A stretch of 64,000 nucleotides of DNA, taken from the NCBI RefSeq assembly GCF_012927305.1, contig NZ_JABBGH010000001.1, positions 558,001 through 622,000 of the forward strand. Reading direction: 5' to 3'. Numbering within the stretch: position 1 is the stretch's first letter; every line of letters starts with the position of its first letter. The position numbers and the translations under genes are program-made. Shown piece after piece: positions 16,682-25,807 of the stretch. The notes under the pieces are model-generated. The model was not told where the DNA came from. It saw only the letters and a list, made by a program, of their open reading frames with translations, and made no database searches. Source of the DNA: Hymenobacter polaris (GTDB taxonomy: Bacteria; Bacteroidota; Bacteroidia; Cytophagales; Hymenobacteraceae).

Positions 16682-18061
16682 TTAATAAGTAATGGGCAGG
16701 GTGCCTAGGGTGCGCAGCAGCTCTACCTTGCTGGTAAGCACCTGAAAGAGCGCGCTGTAGTAGTTGAGCTGCGAGGTGCGCAGCGTGGTTTGGGCCACCA
16801 GCAGGTCGAGGTAGGCCTTGATGCCTTCGCGGTACTGAATATCCACTACGTGGTACACCTGGCGCGAGAGGTCGAGGTTGCGGCGGCTCTGCACGTAGGC
16901 TTCATAAAAGCCCTTGTAGTTGGCCAGGGCCGTGGCGTATTCGGTAGTCACTTGGTTGCGGGTACCCAGCAGGTCCTGGTCGATGCGCTGGTCCTGCAGG
17001 CGCGCCCGGCGCAGGTTCTGGGTACGCCGGAAGCCCGTGAAGAGCGGCAGCGCCAGCTGCAGGCCCGCGTAGGAGTTAGGAAACCGCTGCTGGTACTGCT
17101 CGCGCACGGTATTGGCCTGGTACACCGAGTTGTAGTTGCCGAAGGCCGAGAGCGAGGGCAAAAACCCGAGCCGGTAGTAATCCACCGTCTGGCCTTGTAG
17201 GGTCTTCTGCGTCAGCACCTGCTGAAACTCAATGCGGTTGGCCGGGTTGAGCTGCTCCAGCGTATCTACCACGGCCTCCTGCTCCAGCTGCAGCGTGTCG
17301 TACTTAAGCTGCACGAGCTGGCCGGCGGGCAAGCCCATCAACTGCTGCAAGTAGGCCGTATTGGCATTCACGGCTTCCAGCGACTGCTTGCGGCTGGCCT
17401 TGGAATTGTTGAGCGAGATTTCGGCTTGCAAAAAGTCGGTTTTATCCACTATGCCGGCGTCGTAGCGGTTGCGCGCATCCTGGTAGTTGCGGCCCAGGCG
17501 CCGGATGTCCTCGTCGTACACCTGCGCCTGGCGCTGCGAAAGCAGCACGCTGTAAAACGCCTTGCTCACGTCCGACACGGTAGCAATCTTATTGTACACC
17601 GTGTTTTGGCCGGCGGCCAGGCGGTTGTAGGGCGCCTGGCGGGCGGCCAGCAGCACGTCGTTGTTGTAGATGGTTTGGGTGCCGGCCAGCCCTAGGGTCG
17701 TCACGTTGCTCACGCCCAGCTGACGCGGGGTGTAAACGCCCGTGGTAGGGTCGGGGAAGATGGTGAAGGGTAGCCCGAAATAGTGCTGGCCTACGGCCGT
17801 GCCGCTTATCTGCGGCAGCCAGGCCGACAGGGCCACGCGGTTGGCGGCATCGGCAATGCCCTCATCGAGGCGGGCCTGGCGCACCAGGGGCTGGTAGGCC
17901 AGCGCGTAGCTCAGGCACTGGTTGAGGGTAAGCGGACCCGGCGGCGGGGGAGGGGGAGTAGCCGGTAACTGGCTTTGGGCGCGGGCCAGGGCCGGTAGCA
18001 GCAGCCAAACTACGAGCCGTAGCCGCCGCCATGCCCGGGAAGCGTAGCGTAATTCACTCAT
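16682..18061 (-). CDS. TolC-family outer membrane efflux protein
   Basis: A 459-residue outer membrane factor with an N-terminal signal peptide (VVWLLLPALARAQ), a Pro-rich linker and two OEP repeats of long helices (LSYALAYQPLVRQARLDEGI, SDVSKAFYSVLLSQRQAQVY, DARNRYDAGIVDKTDFLQAE; later EYATALANYKGFYEAYVQSR, DIQYREGIKAYLDLLVAQTT). Such proteins form the trimeric exit duct of RND pumps and type I secretion. It is the first gene of the efflux operon. A strong hairpin starts 2 bases before its ATG on the mRNA and may limit translation. No regulator gene lies beside it. Confidence 0.92.
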   Translation of the reverse strand: MSELRYASRAWRRLRLVVWLLLPALARAQSQLPATPPPPPPGPLTLNQCLSYALAYQPLVRQARLDEGIADAANRVALSAWLPQISGTAVGQHYFGLPFTIFPDPTTGVYTPRQLGVSNVTTLGLAGTQTIYNNDVLLAARQAPYNRLAAGQNTVYNKIATVSDVSKAFYSVLLSQRQAQVYDEDIRRLGRNYQDARNRYDAGIVDKTDFLQAEISLNNSKASRKQSLEAVNANTAYLQQLMGLPAGQLVQLKYDTLQLEQEAVVDTLEQLNPANRIEFQQVLTQKTLQGQTVDYYRLGFLPSLSAFGNYNSVYQANTVREQYQQRFPNSYAGLQLALPLFTGFRRTQNLRRARLQDQRIDQDLLGTRNQVTTEYATALANYKGFYEAYVQSRRNLDLSRQVYHVVDIQYREGIKAYLDLLVAQTTLRTSQLNYYSALFQVLTSKVELLRTLGTLPITY

Positions 18062-18063
18062 AA

Positions 18064-18103
18064 GCCCCCATAACCGGAATTGCCTGGCAAAGGTTATGGG
18101 GGC
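18064..18103. promoter_or_regulatory. 12-bp inverted repeat at the tolC start
   Basis: GCCCCCATAACC (18064-18075) and GGTTATGGGGGC (18092-18103), loop 16. The repeat ends 2 bases upstream of the tolC-like start codon, where it could be an operator or a translation-blocking RNA hairpin. Confidence 0.65.
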
Positions 18104-18169
18104 CAGGCAGTGCCCTGCGCGCTGGGCAGGCCGGCGGCCCTAGGCCCGCCTGCCCGCCGCGGCAGCAGC

Positions 18170-18202
18170 AAAGAAGCCCAGCCAAAGCGGCCGGGCTTCT
18201 TT
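18170..18202 (-). terminator. intrinsic terminator of the SDR gene
   Basis: AAAGAAGCCC (18170-18179) pairs with GGGCTTCTTT (18193-18202); extra pairing AGCC/GGCC lies inside. It is 55 bases after the stop of the minus-strand SDR gene. Confidence 0.8.
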
Positions 18203-18257
18203 AGTAACTCCTTGAATAAAAAGACTTTTTAGTGTGGTTGGTACGCGCGAAGGCTGC

Positions 18258-19064
18258 CTAGCGGGCGCTTTCGTCGCCGTCTACCGGGGCACTTTGCTTG
18301 TGCACCACGGCGGCCAGCACCGGGTCGGGCAGCACATTGCTGATGGCTACTTGCACGTTGTTCATAAAGCCGGCAATCACGCGCTTATCGCCATTCATTA
18401 AGGCCTTGTAACCGTCCTTGGCTACATCGGCGGCGGGCATGGCGCCGCCCTCGGCCACGTTTTTAGCCTGGGTCATGTGCGCCTTATTGAAAAAGTCGGT
18501 ATCGGTGAGGCCAGGCAGCAGGGCCGTGATAGTTACGTAGCTGTCCTTGTTTTCTTCCTGAATGCTCTCGGTGAAGCTCAGCACGAAGGCTTTGGTGCCG
18601 TGGTACACCGACTGCAGCGGGCCCGGCAGCTCGCTGGCTAGGCTGGCCAACTGCAGAATCTTGCCGTCGTTGCGGGCCACCATCTCCTGCAAATACAGCT
18701 TGGTGAGCACAATAAGGGCCCCAATGTTGAGCTGCACGATGTCTAGCTCACGGTTGATGTCGGTGGTGGTAAAGGTGCCGTACTGGCCCTGGCCGGCGTC
18801 GTTCACCAGCGCGTCAATCTGGATGCCTTTGGCCTTGATTTCGTCGTATACCTCAAACGGCGCTTGGCGCTGCATCAGGTCTTTGGCGATGGTGGTTACC
18901 TGCACGCCGTGCTGCTGCAGCTCCTGGGCGGCTTGGGCTAGCTCGGGCTGGCTACGGGCCACCAGCACGAGGTTGTACTTGTCCTGGGCGAAGAGCTTGG
19001 CTAGTTCGCGGCCGATGCCGCTGGTGCCGCCCGTAATGAGGGCGGTTTTAGGTTGGTCTGCCAT
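18258..19064 (-). CDS. SDR-family oxidoreductase
   Basis: A classical short-chain dehydrogenase/reductase (268 residues). It has the cofactor loop TGGTSGIGRE (11-20), a basic residue after strand 2 (VARSQ) fitting NADP, NDAG at 88-91 in place of the usual NNAG, the active Ser in LQLASLAS and Tyr154-x3-Lys158 (YHGTK). The motif LLPGLTDTDFF follows. Similar proteins are often listed as DltE-like or general short-chain reductases; the substrate is unknown. It is monocistronic with its own terminator. Confidence 0.88.
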   Translation of the reverse strand: MADQPKTALITGGTSGIGRELAKLFAQDKYNLVLVARSQPELAQAAQELQQHGVQVTTIAKDLMQRQAPFEVYDEIKAKGIQIDALVNDAGQGQYGTFTTTDINRELDIVQLNIGALIVLTKLYLQEMVARNDGKILQLASLASELPGPLQSVYHGTKAFVLSFTESIQEENKDSYVTITALLPGLTDTDFFNKAHMTQAKNVAEGGAMPAADVAKDGYKALMNGDKRVIAGFMNNVQVAISNVLPDPVLAAVVHKQSAPVDGDESAR

Positions 19065-19158
19065 AGGTTGGGAAAAGGAAAAATGAGAGCGGAACGTCCC
19101 GGCATAACGTGCCCCCGCCCAGGCTGGTTATGGCCCAGGTTGGCCCCTAGGGCCCTCT

Positions 19159-19854
19159 TTAGGCTACTAGCGCATTGCGCTGCAGCAGCACGGTATGGGC
19201 CGCCCGTTGATACCAGTCGTTGAAAACCAGTTCAATAGTGCCTAGCTCGAAGTCTCCGATGGGCACCTGCGCGTGGCGGCGCAGCCAGGCTACCAGCCGG
19301 GCCGGGTGGCGCAGCGGCGCCCGAAACCGCACGAGGGTAGCATGCGCCGTTTGGATGCGGTAGCGCTGGTCGATGGACTGGGGCAGGCCCGACGCCTGAA
19401 AGGCTACCCGCAGTTGCTGGCGCAGCTCGCCCAGGCCCTCATCTAGCGGGAAGCCCTGCACCATAATGCCCGCCGCCGAAGCCGTGAAACCCGCAAAGCG
19501 AATGCGCAGCGGCGGCACGTGGCGCAGCAGCTCGGCCACCAGCCGGGCGTAGGCGGCGGGCTCGATGTCGGCCAGCTGGAAGCCGGGGTAGCAGGAGATG
19601 ATGGACAGAATAGTGAGGTGAATGTCGCTGGGCGGGTAGTAGTACTGCGCGGGCTCCAGGGCCGCCAGCTCGGCCATACGGGCCGCCAGCGCCGCCACCA
19701 GGGGCTGCGGCGGCCGGGCCAGCAGCGTAAGGCCCCGGCGCGTATCGGCGGCGGGGTGGTCGAGCAAGGTATCCAGCTCGGGGTGCCCTAGGGCGAGGCG
19801 GGGCAGGGCCGCTTGGCGCATGGCAGCGTAGTGCGCCCCTAAATCGGGATTCAT
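19159..19854 (-). CDS. 2H phosphoesterase (LigT / 2'-5' RNA ligase-like)
   Basis: A 231-residue protein with two HxT motifs, HLT at 79-81 (PPSDIHLTIL) and HAT at 171-173 (IQTAHATLVRF), the two catalytic histidine-threonine pairs of the 2H superfamily. Members cleave 2',3'-cyclic phosphates or 2'-5' linkages in RNA or nucleotides. Spacing of about 90 residues is normal. The role here is unknown; RNA end processing is an inference from family. The gene stands alone, diverging from the M28 peptidase gene. Confidence 0.75.
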   Translation of the reverse strand: MNPDLGAHYAAMRQAALPRLALGHPELDTLLDHPAADTRRGLTLLARPPQPLVAALAARMAELAALEPAQYYYPPSDIHLTILSIISCYPGFQLADIEPAAYARLVAELLRHVPPLRIRFAGFTASAAGIMVQGFPLDEGLGELRQQLRVAFQASGLPQSIDQRYRIQTAHATLVRFRAPLRHPARLVAWLRRHAQVPIGDFELGTIELVFNDWYQRAAHTVLLQRNALVA

Positions 19855-19973
19855 GGGGGCAAGTATACCTTGGTAGCCCCCAATACCCTAGGGCCCGGCG
19901 GGCGCAACGCCCGGCGGCATTTGGTGTCTGTAGCTATGAAGTTTCTGTTATCTCTGGCCAAACCTCCTGTTTC

Positions 19974-21590
19974 ATGCAAAAACGCTTCCTACTACTAGCC
20001 GCTACGTCGCTGCTGGCCGCCTCGTCGGCGCAGGCCCAATCTGCGGCCAGTGCCAGTTCCGCTGCTCCGGCCGAAAAAGTTGACGCCGCCGCGATGGCCA
20101 AAATCCGCGATGAGGGAATGAACCGCTCGAAGGTGATGGAAACCGCCTTTTACCTCACCGACGTGAGCGGCCCGCGCCTAGCCGGCTCCGAAGGCCTGGC
20201 CCGCGCCAACGCCTGGGCCAAAAAACGCCTCACCGACTACGGCCTGGTAAATGCCAACGTGGAGCCCTGGGGCGACTTTGGCCGCGGCTGGGACATCGAC
20301 AAGAGCTACGTGGCGATGGCCGCGCCCTACTACCACGCCATGATTGGCGTGCCCAAGGCCTGGACGCCCAGCACGGCCGGCCCCGTGCGCAAAGCCGTGG
20401 TGTACGTGAACGCCAAAGCTGAAGCCGACCTGGACAAATACAAAGGCCAGCTGCGCGACAAGATTGTGCTGCTGCCCGTGCCCGAAACCAGCCTGCCGCA
20501 CCCCAACTTTGAGCCCGACGCCAAGCGCCTGACCGCCGACGAGCTGCAAAAGATGGCCGATGCGCCCGCCGGCGGCGCCCCCACCGCCGCCAACCGCCCC
20601 CCGGCCGGCGACATGGAGGCCCGCCGCGCCCAGCTGCTGGCCGCCCGCGCCCTGCGCCAGAAAATGACCGACATGCTGCTGACCGAGGGCGCTGCCGCCG
20701 TGCTCAGCGCTGGCCGCGGCACCGACGGCACCGTCTTCACCACCAACGGCGCCCCCTACGCCGCTGACGCCAAGCCGGTGCTGCCCGAGCTGGAAATGAG
20801 CGCCGAGGACCAGCTGCGCCTGATTCGCCTCGTAGAAGCCGGCATTCCGGTAGAGGTGGAGATGGAAACCAAAACCCACTTCCAAACCCAGGACCTGAAG
20901 GGCTACAACGTGGTGGCTGAAATACCCGGCACCGACCGCAAGCTGAAGAGCGAAGTGGTGATGCTGGGTGGCCACCTCGACTCGTGGCACGCCGCCACCG
21001 GCGCCACCGACAATGCCGCCGGCTGCGCCGTAATGATGGAGGCCGTGCGCATCCTCAAAGCCACCGGCCTCAAGCCGCGCCGCACCATCCGGGTGGCGCT
21101 GTGGGGCGAGGAGGAGGAAGGCTTGCACGGCTCGCGCAACTACGTGAAGAATCACTTCGCCGACCCCGCCACCATGCAGCTCAAGCCCGACCATGAGAGG
21201 CTGGCCGCTTACTTCAACCTCGACAACGGGGGCGGTAAAATCCGCGGCATCTACGCCCAAAGCAACGAGGCCGTGAAGCCCATCTTCGCCGCCTGGCTGG
21301 CGCCCTTCAACGACCTGGGGGCCACCACCGTGACGCTGCGCAACACCGGCAGCACCGACCACATTGCCTTCGACGCCGTGGGTTTGCCCGGCTTCCAGTT
21401 CATCCAGGACGGGCTCGACTACTTCGCCCGCACCCACCACTCCAACGAGGATACCTACGACCGCCTCGTGCCCGACGACCTCAAGCAGGCCTCGGTAGTA
21501 GTGGCCAGCTTCGTGTACGACGCCGCCATGCGCGACCAGAAGCTGCCCCGCAAGCCCCTGCCGGCCGCCACGCCCCCTAGGGCCCAGTAG
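19974..21590 (+). CDS. secreted M28-family zinc metallopeptidase
   Basis: A 538-residue exported peptidase: signal peptide (LLLAATSLLAASSAQAQ), a propeptide-like region (residues 30-100), a protease-associated insert domain (about 130-290, with low-complexity Ala/Pro) and a C-terminal M28 catalytic domain. Likely zinc ligands and catalytic residues are in GGHLDSWH, GATDNAAGC, WGEEEEGLHGS, FNLDNGGGK and HHSNEDTYD. It probably removes amino acids from peptides in the periplasm or outside. The start at 19974 places the signal peptide at the N-terminus. A terminator-like repeat follows after 28 bases. I see no T9SS sorting domain. Confidence 0.9.
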   Translation: MQKRFLLLAATSLLAASSAQAQSAASASSAAPAEKVDAAAMAKIRDEGMNRSKVMETAFYLTDVSGPRLAGSEGLARANAWAKKRLTDYGLVNANVEPWGDFGRGWDIDKSYVAMAAPYYHAMIGVPKAWTPSTAGPVRKAVVYVNAKAEADLDKYKGQLRDKIVLLPVPETSLPHPNFEPDAKRLTADELQKMADAPAGGAPTAANRPPAGDMEARRAQLLAARALRQKMTDMLLTEGAAAVLSAGRGTDGTVFTTNGAPYAADAKPVLPELEMSAEDQLRLIRLVEAGIPVEVEMETKTHFQTQDLKGYNVVAEIPGTDRKLKSEVVMLGGHLDSWHAATGATDNAAGCAVMMEAVRILKATGLKPRRTIRVALWGEEEEGLHGSRNYVKNHFADPATMQLKPDHERLAAYFNLDNGGGKIRGIYAQSNEAVKPIFAAWLAPFNDLGATTVTLRNTGSTDHIAFDAVGLPGFQFIQDGLDYFARTHHSNEDTYDRLVPDDLKQASVVVASFVYDAAMRDQKLPRKPLPAATPPRAQ

Positions 21591-21618
21591 CCTTAGGAAA
21601 CCCTAGGGTACATAGCAT

Positions 21619-21727
21619 AAAAAAGGCGGTCATGCTGAGCTTGTCGAAGCAGCTCTCCCGCGTCGTTGAACGAATCCGAACGACGCGGGAGAGCTGCTTC
21701 GACAAACTCAGCATGACCGCCTTTTTT
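21619..21727. repeat. long palindromic repeat acting as bidirectional terminator
   Basis: 49-bp arms (21619-21667 / 21679-21727) with one mismatch, loop 11, flanked by A6 and T6. Core GTCATGCTGAGCTTGTCGAA belongs to the family at 6560. It sits between the convergent M28 and GH16 genes. Confidence 0.92.
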
Positions 21728-21749
21728 GCTTAATTAAGCCTAGGGCTCC

Positions 21750-23204
21750 CTACTGCACTACTAGCTTCTGCACCGACTGGCCGCTGGCGTCGGACACCTG
21801 CACCAAGTAGAGGCCGCTGCTTAGGCGCAGGGCGGGGGCGACTTCCACGGTGGCGCTGGTAGCGGTGGTGCGCCACACCTCGCGGCCCTGCGTGTCGAGC
21901 AGGCGCACCTGGGCCGGGGCGGCGGCATTGAAGGTGGGAAGTGCCAGCTTTAAGGGCTCGCCGGCACGCTGCGGGTTGGGGTAGAGGGTGAGACCCGAGG
22001 GCGTGGCAGCGGCATTGGTAGCCAGGGCCTCGCCCACGCGGGCCGTGCCCTGCTTGGTAATGCGCACCCAGTTAAGGTTGTAGCCCCCGGTTTGGGCATA
22101 CACGCCAAAGTTGTAAGTACCCGCGTTCACGGTCACAGTCTTCGAAACGGTGGTCCAGCTTTGCCAGCCGCCGGTGCCGGGGATGCTGGTGTTGCCCAGC
22201 TGGGTGCTGCCCGCATTCAGGTCCGAGGAAATGGTGCCGCCGTTGGCGCCGCTGGCCACCCGGTACTCGATGAGGTAGGAGCCGCTAGTGGGAAAGTTGA
22301 CGTTGTTCCACACCAGGTAGTCGCCCTGGTCGATGTAGCCCATGTCCTGCCCGCCGCCCGTGTCCGAGCAGGTTTCGACCTGCATGCCGCTGTTTACGTT
22401 AGCGCTTTCGGCTTGCAGTGTTACCGACGACGCAGTACTACCGCTAGTCAGCTGATACACCCGCACGTAATCGACGGACAAGGTGGCGGGCAGCTTGCTC
22501 TCGTCGATGCTCTGGCCGGGCAGGTTGCCACCCACGGCCAGGTTAAACAAAAAGAAGAACGGATTCTGAAATTCCTCGGTACTGCCCGTGCCATTTGTAA
22601 TGTCAATAACGCAATACTGCGCGCCATCCACAAACCACTTGATGTAAGTGGGCGTCCACTCCACGCTGTACACGTGCCAGTCGGCGGGGTTGCTCACGGT
22701 GGTCGTTTTGCCGTACTGCGCGTGGCCGTTGCTGTCCCAGTGCGCCGTGCCGAAAATGGTGTTGTCGGCATTGACGTGCTCCATAATATCAATTTCGCCG
22801 CACTTGGGCCAGCCCACCGAGCTGATGTTACTGCCCATCATCCAGAAGCCCGGCCACAGGCCCTGGCCCAGCGGCAGCTTCATGCGCGCCTCCATGCGCC
22901 CGTACTTAAAGTCCTTGAGGCCTTGGGTTTTCATGCGGGCCGAGGTGTACTTAAATCCGCCCACGCTTTCCTTGCGGGCCGTAATCTGGAGCACGCCGTT
23001 GGTCACCGTGGCGTTGGCCTTCTGGTAGTATTCCTGCTCGCTGTTGCCCCAGCCGTTGTTGTTGCCGGTTTCGAATTGCCAGCTACTGCTAATGCCATTC
23101 GTGAATTCGTCGGACCAGACCTGCTGGTAGGTTTGGGCGCTGGCGCGGGCACTGCCCAGCAGCGCCGCTGCTCCGAGGAGCAAAGAAGGTAGAAAACGCT
23201 TCAT
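21750..23204 (-). CDS. GH16 endo-glucanase with CBM6-like and T9SS sorting domains
   Basis: A 484-residue secreted glycanase. Residues 1-24 are a signal peptide; about 25-275 form a glycoside hydrolase 16 domain with nucleophile Glu137, Asp139 and acid/base Glu142 in EIDIMEH, plus aromatic substrate-binding stretches (GLWPGFWMMGSN, WHVYSVEWTPTYIKWFVDG). About 285-405 resemble a CBM6 carbohydrate-binding module (LQAESANVNSGMQVETC, YRVASGANGG, GTYNFGVYAQTGGYNLNWVR). The last 75 residues (LTLYPNPQRAGEPLKLALP, GLYLVQVSDASGQSVQKLVV) are a type A T9SS sorting domain. Probable substrate is a beta-1,3- or mixed-linkage glucan. ATG 23204 is chosen because the signal peptide starts there. Confidence 0.93.
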   Translation of the reverse strand: MKRFLPSLLLGAAALLGSARASAQTYQQVWSDEFTNGISSSWQFETGNNNGWGNSEQEYYQKANATVTNGVLQITARKESVGGFKYTSARMKTQGLKDFKYGRMEARMKLPLGQGLWPGFWMMGSNISSVGWPKCGEIDIMEHVNADNTIFGTAHWDSNGHAQYGKTTTVSNPADWHVYSVEWTPTYIKWFVDGAQYCVIDITNGTGSTEEFQNPFFFLFNLAVGGNLPGQSIDESKLPATLSVDYVRVYQLTSGSTASSVTLQAESANVNSGMQVETCSDTGGGQDMGYIDQGDYLVWNNVNFPTSGSYLIEYRVASGANGGTISSDLNAGSTQLGNTSIPGTGGWQSWTTVSKTVTVNAGTYNFGVYAQTGGYNLNWVRITKQGTARVGEALATNAAATPSGLTLYPNPQRAGEPLKLALPTFNAAAPAQVRLLDTQGREVWRTTATSATVEVAPALRLSSGLYLVQVSDASGQSVQKLVVQ

Positions 23205-23593
23205 AAGAAAAGGGGTGGGAAAAAGGATAAGTGGAAAGACCCCGCCAGCTGCCCCTAGGGCCGCTAGCGACACCTGAAAGTAACCGACCGGAAACGATTG
23301 CGAAAGCGGCCTGGAGCAGCATCAGTGCCCGGCTGGCGCTGGCTTTTACGCTTAGCACACATATCACCTGGCCGCGGCACAAGCAGTTGAGCCCTGGCGG
23401 AATCGTCCTACCGCGCTAGCTGACACGTAGAAATACGTGGTAATGCCCGAATTTTACACCCCACTGGCACGCGGCTGGGCGCTGCGTTATGAGCAGGGCA
23501 GCCAAGTTGCGGGCCGGCGCCTGCCCAGGCCCGGAACCCCTAGGGCCTACCTGGGCGTAGAGGGAAACGCATCCTTTTCCACCCGTTGCCTTT
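23205..23593. other. 389-bp divergent intergenic region
   Basis: No gene is seen between the divergent GH16 and molybdenum hydroxylase genes, so both promoters must lie here. A 6-bp hairpin CACGTA-GAAA-TACGTG is at 23424-23439. CCTAGG sites occur twice. A stretch CGGAAACGATTGCG (about 23289-23302) looks vaguely like a LacI-type operator but is not convincing. Confidence 0.5.
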
Positions 23594-25801
23594 ATGCAAG
23601 CTCCCCTCATTGGCCAGCCGCTCCGCCGCGTGGAGGGCCGCCTGAAAGTAACCGGCCAGGCCCGCTTCGCCGCCGAGCATTCGGTGCCCGGCGTGGTGTA
23701 TGGAGCGCTGGTTATCAGTACTATCGCTAAGGGGCGCATCACGCACCTCGACGCCGCCGAGGCTGCCCGGCTACCCGGCGTGCTGGCCGTGGTGTCGCAC
23801 CTCAACAGCCCTAGGGTGCCCGGCTACGACAACCCCCAGCCCGACAAGCGCGTGGATGGCCAGCAGTTTCGGGTGTTTTTTGACGACAAAATTCACTTCG
23901 GCCACCAGCCCGTGGCCCTGGCTATTGCCGACACGCCCGAGCGGGCCCGCCAGGCCGCCCACCTGGTGCGCGTGCAGTACGCCGCCGAAGTCCCCGAAAC
24001 CGACCTGGCCGCCCACCTCGGCCGCGCCATCAAGCCCAAGAAAGCCGACGACTCGACCCGCGGCGCGGGCGCCCCAGCTGGCCCGGCGGCCGTCGAAATC
24101 AACCACGAGTACCGCACCCAGCTGCAGGTGCACAACCCCATGGAAACCCACTCGGCCATTGCCCAGTGGCAGGGCAACAACCTGACGGTGTGGAACAAGA
24201 CCCAGGCGCCCACCCTGGCCCGGCAGGATTTGATGAAGCTCTTTGCCCTGCCCGAAACGGCGGTGCAGGTGCACTCGCCCTACGTGGGCGGCGCCTTCGG
24301 GGGCTCGTCGCGCATCTGGCCCGCCCAGATGGCGGCCATCCTGGGGGCCAAGGTGGTGGGGCGGCCGGTGAAGGTGTTCAACCAGCGCGAAGACGAGTTT
24401 AATATGGTGGGCTACCGGCCGGCGTCGGTGCAGCGGGTGCGGCTATCGGCCCAGGCCGATGGCACGCTAGTACACCTGGAGCACGAGGCGTTTGGGCTCA
24501 CCTCGCGCTACGAGCAGTTCACCGAGCGCATCCTGCACCCCACCCGCCACGGCTACCGCTGCCCCAGCGCCAAGCTCAGCTACTCGCTGGTGCCGCTTGA
24601 CATGAGCACGCCCTGCTGGACGCGCGGCCCCGGCGAAACCACCGGCAGCTTCGCCATCGAGTCGGCCATGGACGAGCTGGCCTACGCCCTGAAGCTGGAC
24701 CCACTAGCGTTGCGCTTGCGCAACTTCGCCGAGCGCGACCCCGCCGACGACCGCCCCTGGAGCAGCAACTACCTGCGTGAGTGCTACGCCCTAGGGTCCG
24801 AGAAGTTCAACTGGGCCCGCCGCCCGCAAGCCGTGGGGGCACTGCCATCCACGCCCCAGGGCTGGCTGGTGGGCCAAGGCATGAGCATGGGCATCTACCA
24901 CGCCAGCCGGGCCGAGTGCAGTGCCCGCGCCCGCCTGCTGCCCGATGGCACGCTGCTGGTGCAAAGCGCCACCGCCGACGCCGGCCCCGGCACCTACACC
25001 GTGATGACCCAGATTGCTGCCGACGCCAGCGGCCTGCCCGTCAGCGCCATCCGCTTCGAGCTGGGCGATTCCAGCCTGCCGCCTGCCCCCGGCCAGTTCG
25101 GCTCGCACACGGTGGCCTCGGTGGGTGCGGCCGTGCACCAGGTATGCACCACCCTGCGCCAGCAGCTGCTGCAACTGGCGGCTACTGCCCCCGGCACCCC
25201 CCTAGGCAAAGCGCCCGCCGCCGAGCTAACGCTGGCCGGCGGGGCGGTGCAGGTAGCCAAAGGCTTCCAAAACCTGCCAGTGGGCGAGGTGCTGCGCCGC
25301 CACAACCTCCCTGCCCTAGAGCTGACTGAAAAAGCGCCCGCCGTGAATGAGAAAGGCCCGTACTCGGGCTACTCCTTCAACGCCAGCTTCGTGGAGGTGC
25401 ACGTGCACCCACTCACCCGCGAGGTGCGGGTGGCCCGCGTGGTGTCGGCCATCGACGCGGGCCGGGTGATGAACCACCAAACTGCCCGCAGCCAGGTGTA
25501 CGGCGCCATCACCTGGGCTATTGGTTTGGCGCTCATGGAGGAAGCCGTGGTAGACCACCATCTCGGCCGCGTCACCAACCATGACTTGGCCAACTACCAC
25601 GTGCCCACCAACGCCGACCTGCCCACCGCCATCGACGTGTTATTCGTGGACAAGCCCGACCCCCACCTCGACCTCATGGGCGCCAAGGGCCTGGGCGAAA
25701 TCGGCATCGTGGGCCTCACCGCCGCCATCGCCAACGCCGTGTACCACGCCACCGGCAAACGGGTAAGGGAGTTGCCCATTACGCCGGACAAGCTGCTGTG
25801 A
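23594..25801 (+). CDS. xanthine dehydrogenase-family molybdopterin-binding subunit
   Basis: A 735-residue large subunit of the molybdenum hydroxylase family (xanthine/aldehyde oxidase type, PaoC-like). It starts with the N-terminal domain (RRVEGRLKVTGQARFAAEHS) and has the molybdopterin-binding stretches THSAIAQW, SPYVGGAFGG, TRGPGETTGSFAIESAMDEL and the catalytic Glu702 in GAKGLGEIG. Such enzymes hydroxylate purines, aldehydes or aromatic heterocycles and need a 2Fe-2S and usually a FAD subunit, often encoded just upstream. Neither is in this window: the gene stands alone between a GH16 gene and an AT-rich orphan. It may use partners encoded elsewhere. No Tat signal is seen. Confidence 0.88.
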   Translation: MQAPLIGQPLRRVEGRLKVTGQARFAAEHSVPGVVYGALVISTIAKGRITHLDAAEAARLPGVLAVVSHLNSPRVPGYDNPQPDKRVDGQQFRVFFDDKIHFGHQPVALAIADTPERARQAAHLVRVQYAAEVPETDLAAHLGRAIKPKKADDSTRGAGAPAGPAAVEINHEYRTQLQVHNPMETHSAIAQWQGNNLTVWNKTQAPTLARQDLMKLFALPETAVQVHSPYVGGAFGGSSRIWPAQMAAILGAKVVGRPVKVFNQREDEFNMVGYRPASVQRVRLSAQADGTLVHLEHEAFGLTSRYEQFTERILHPTRHGYRCPSAKLSYSLVPLDMSTPCWTRGPGETTGSFAIESAMDELAYALKLDPLALRLRNFAERDPADDRPWSSNYLRECYALGSEKFNWARRPQAVGALPSTPQGWLVGQGMSMGIYHASRAECSARARLLPDGTLLVQSATADAGPGTYTVMTQIAADASGLPVSAIRFELGDSSLPPAPGQFGSHTVASVGAAVHQVCTTLRQQLLQLAATAPGTPLGKAPAAELTLAGGAVQVAKGFQNLPVGEVLRRHNLPALELTEKAPAVNEKGPYSGYSFNASFVEVHVHPLTREVRVARVVSAIDAGRVMNHQTARSQVYGAITWAIGLALMEEAVVDHHLGRVTNHDLANYHVPTNADLPTAIDVLFVDKPDPHLDLMGAKGLGEIGIVGLTAAIANAVYHATGKRVRELPITPDKLL

Positions 25802-25807
25802 GTGGCT

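Noticed and set aside
20178..21440. 420-codon open frame on the minus strand inside the M28 peptidase gene
   Set aside because: It is antisense to a gene with complete catalytic motifs, is rich in Gly, His and Val as expected of a GC-rich shadow, and shows no domain.
22092..23192. 366-codon open frame on the plus strand across the GH16 gene
   Set aside because: Shadow of the GH16 reading frame with no motif; the GH16 active site and sorting domain are on the minus strand.
23289..23302. CGGAAACGATTGCG as a LacI-type operator before the GH16 gene
   Set aside because: The symmetry is poor and there is no regulator nearby.
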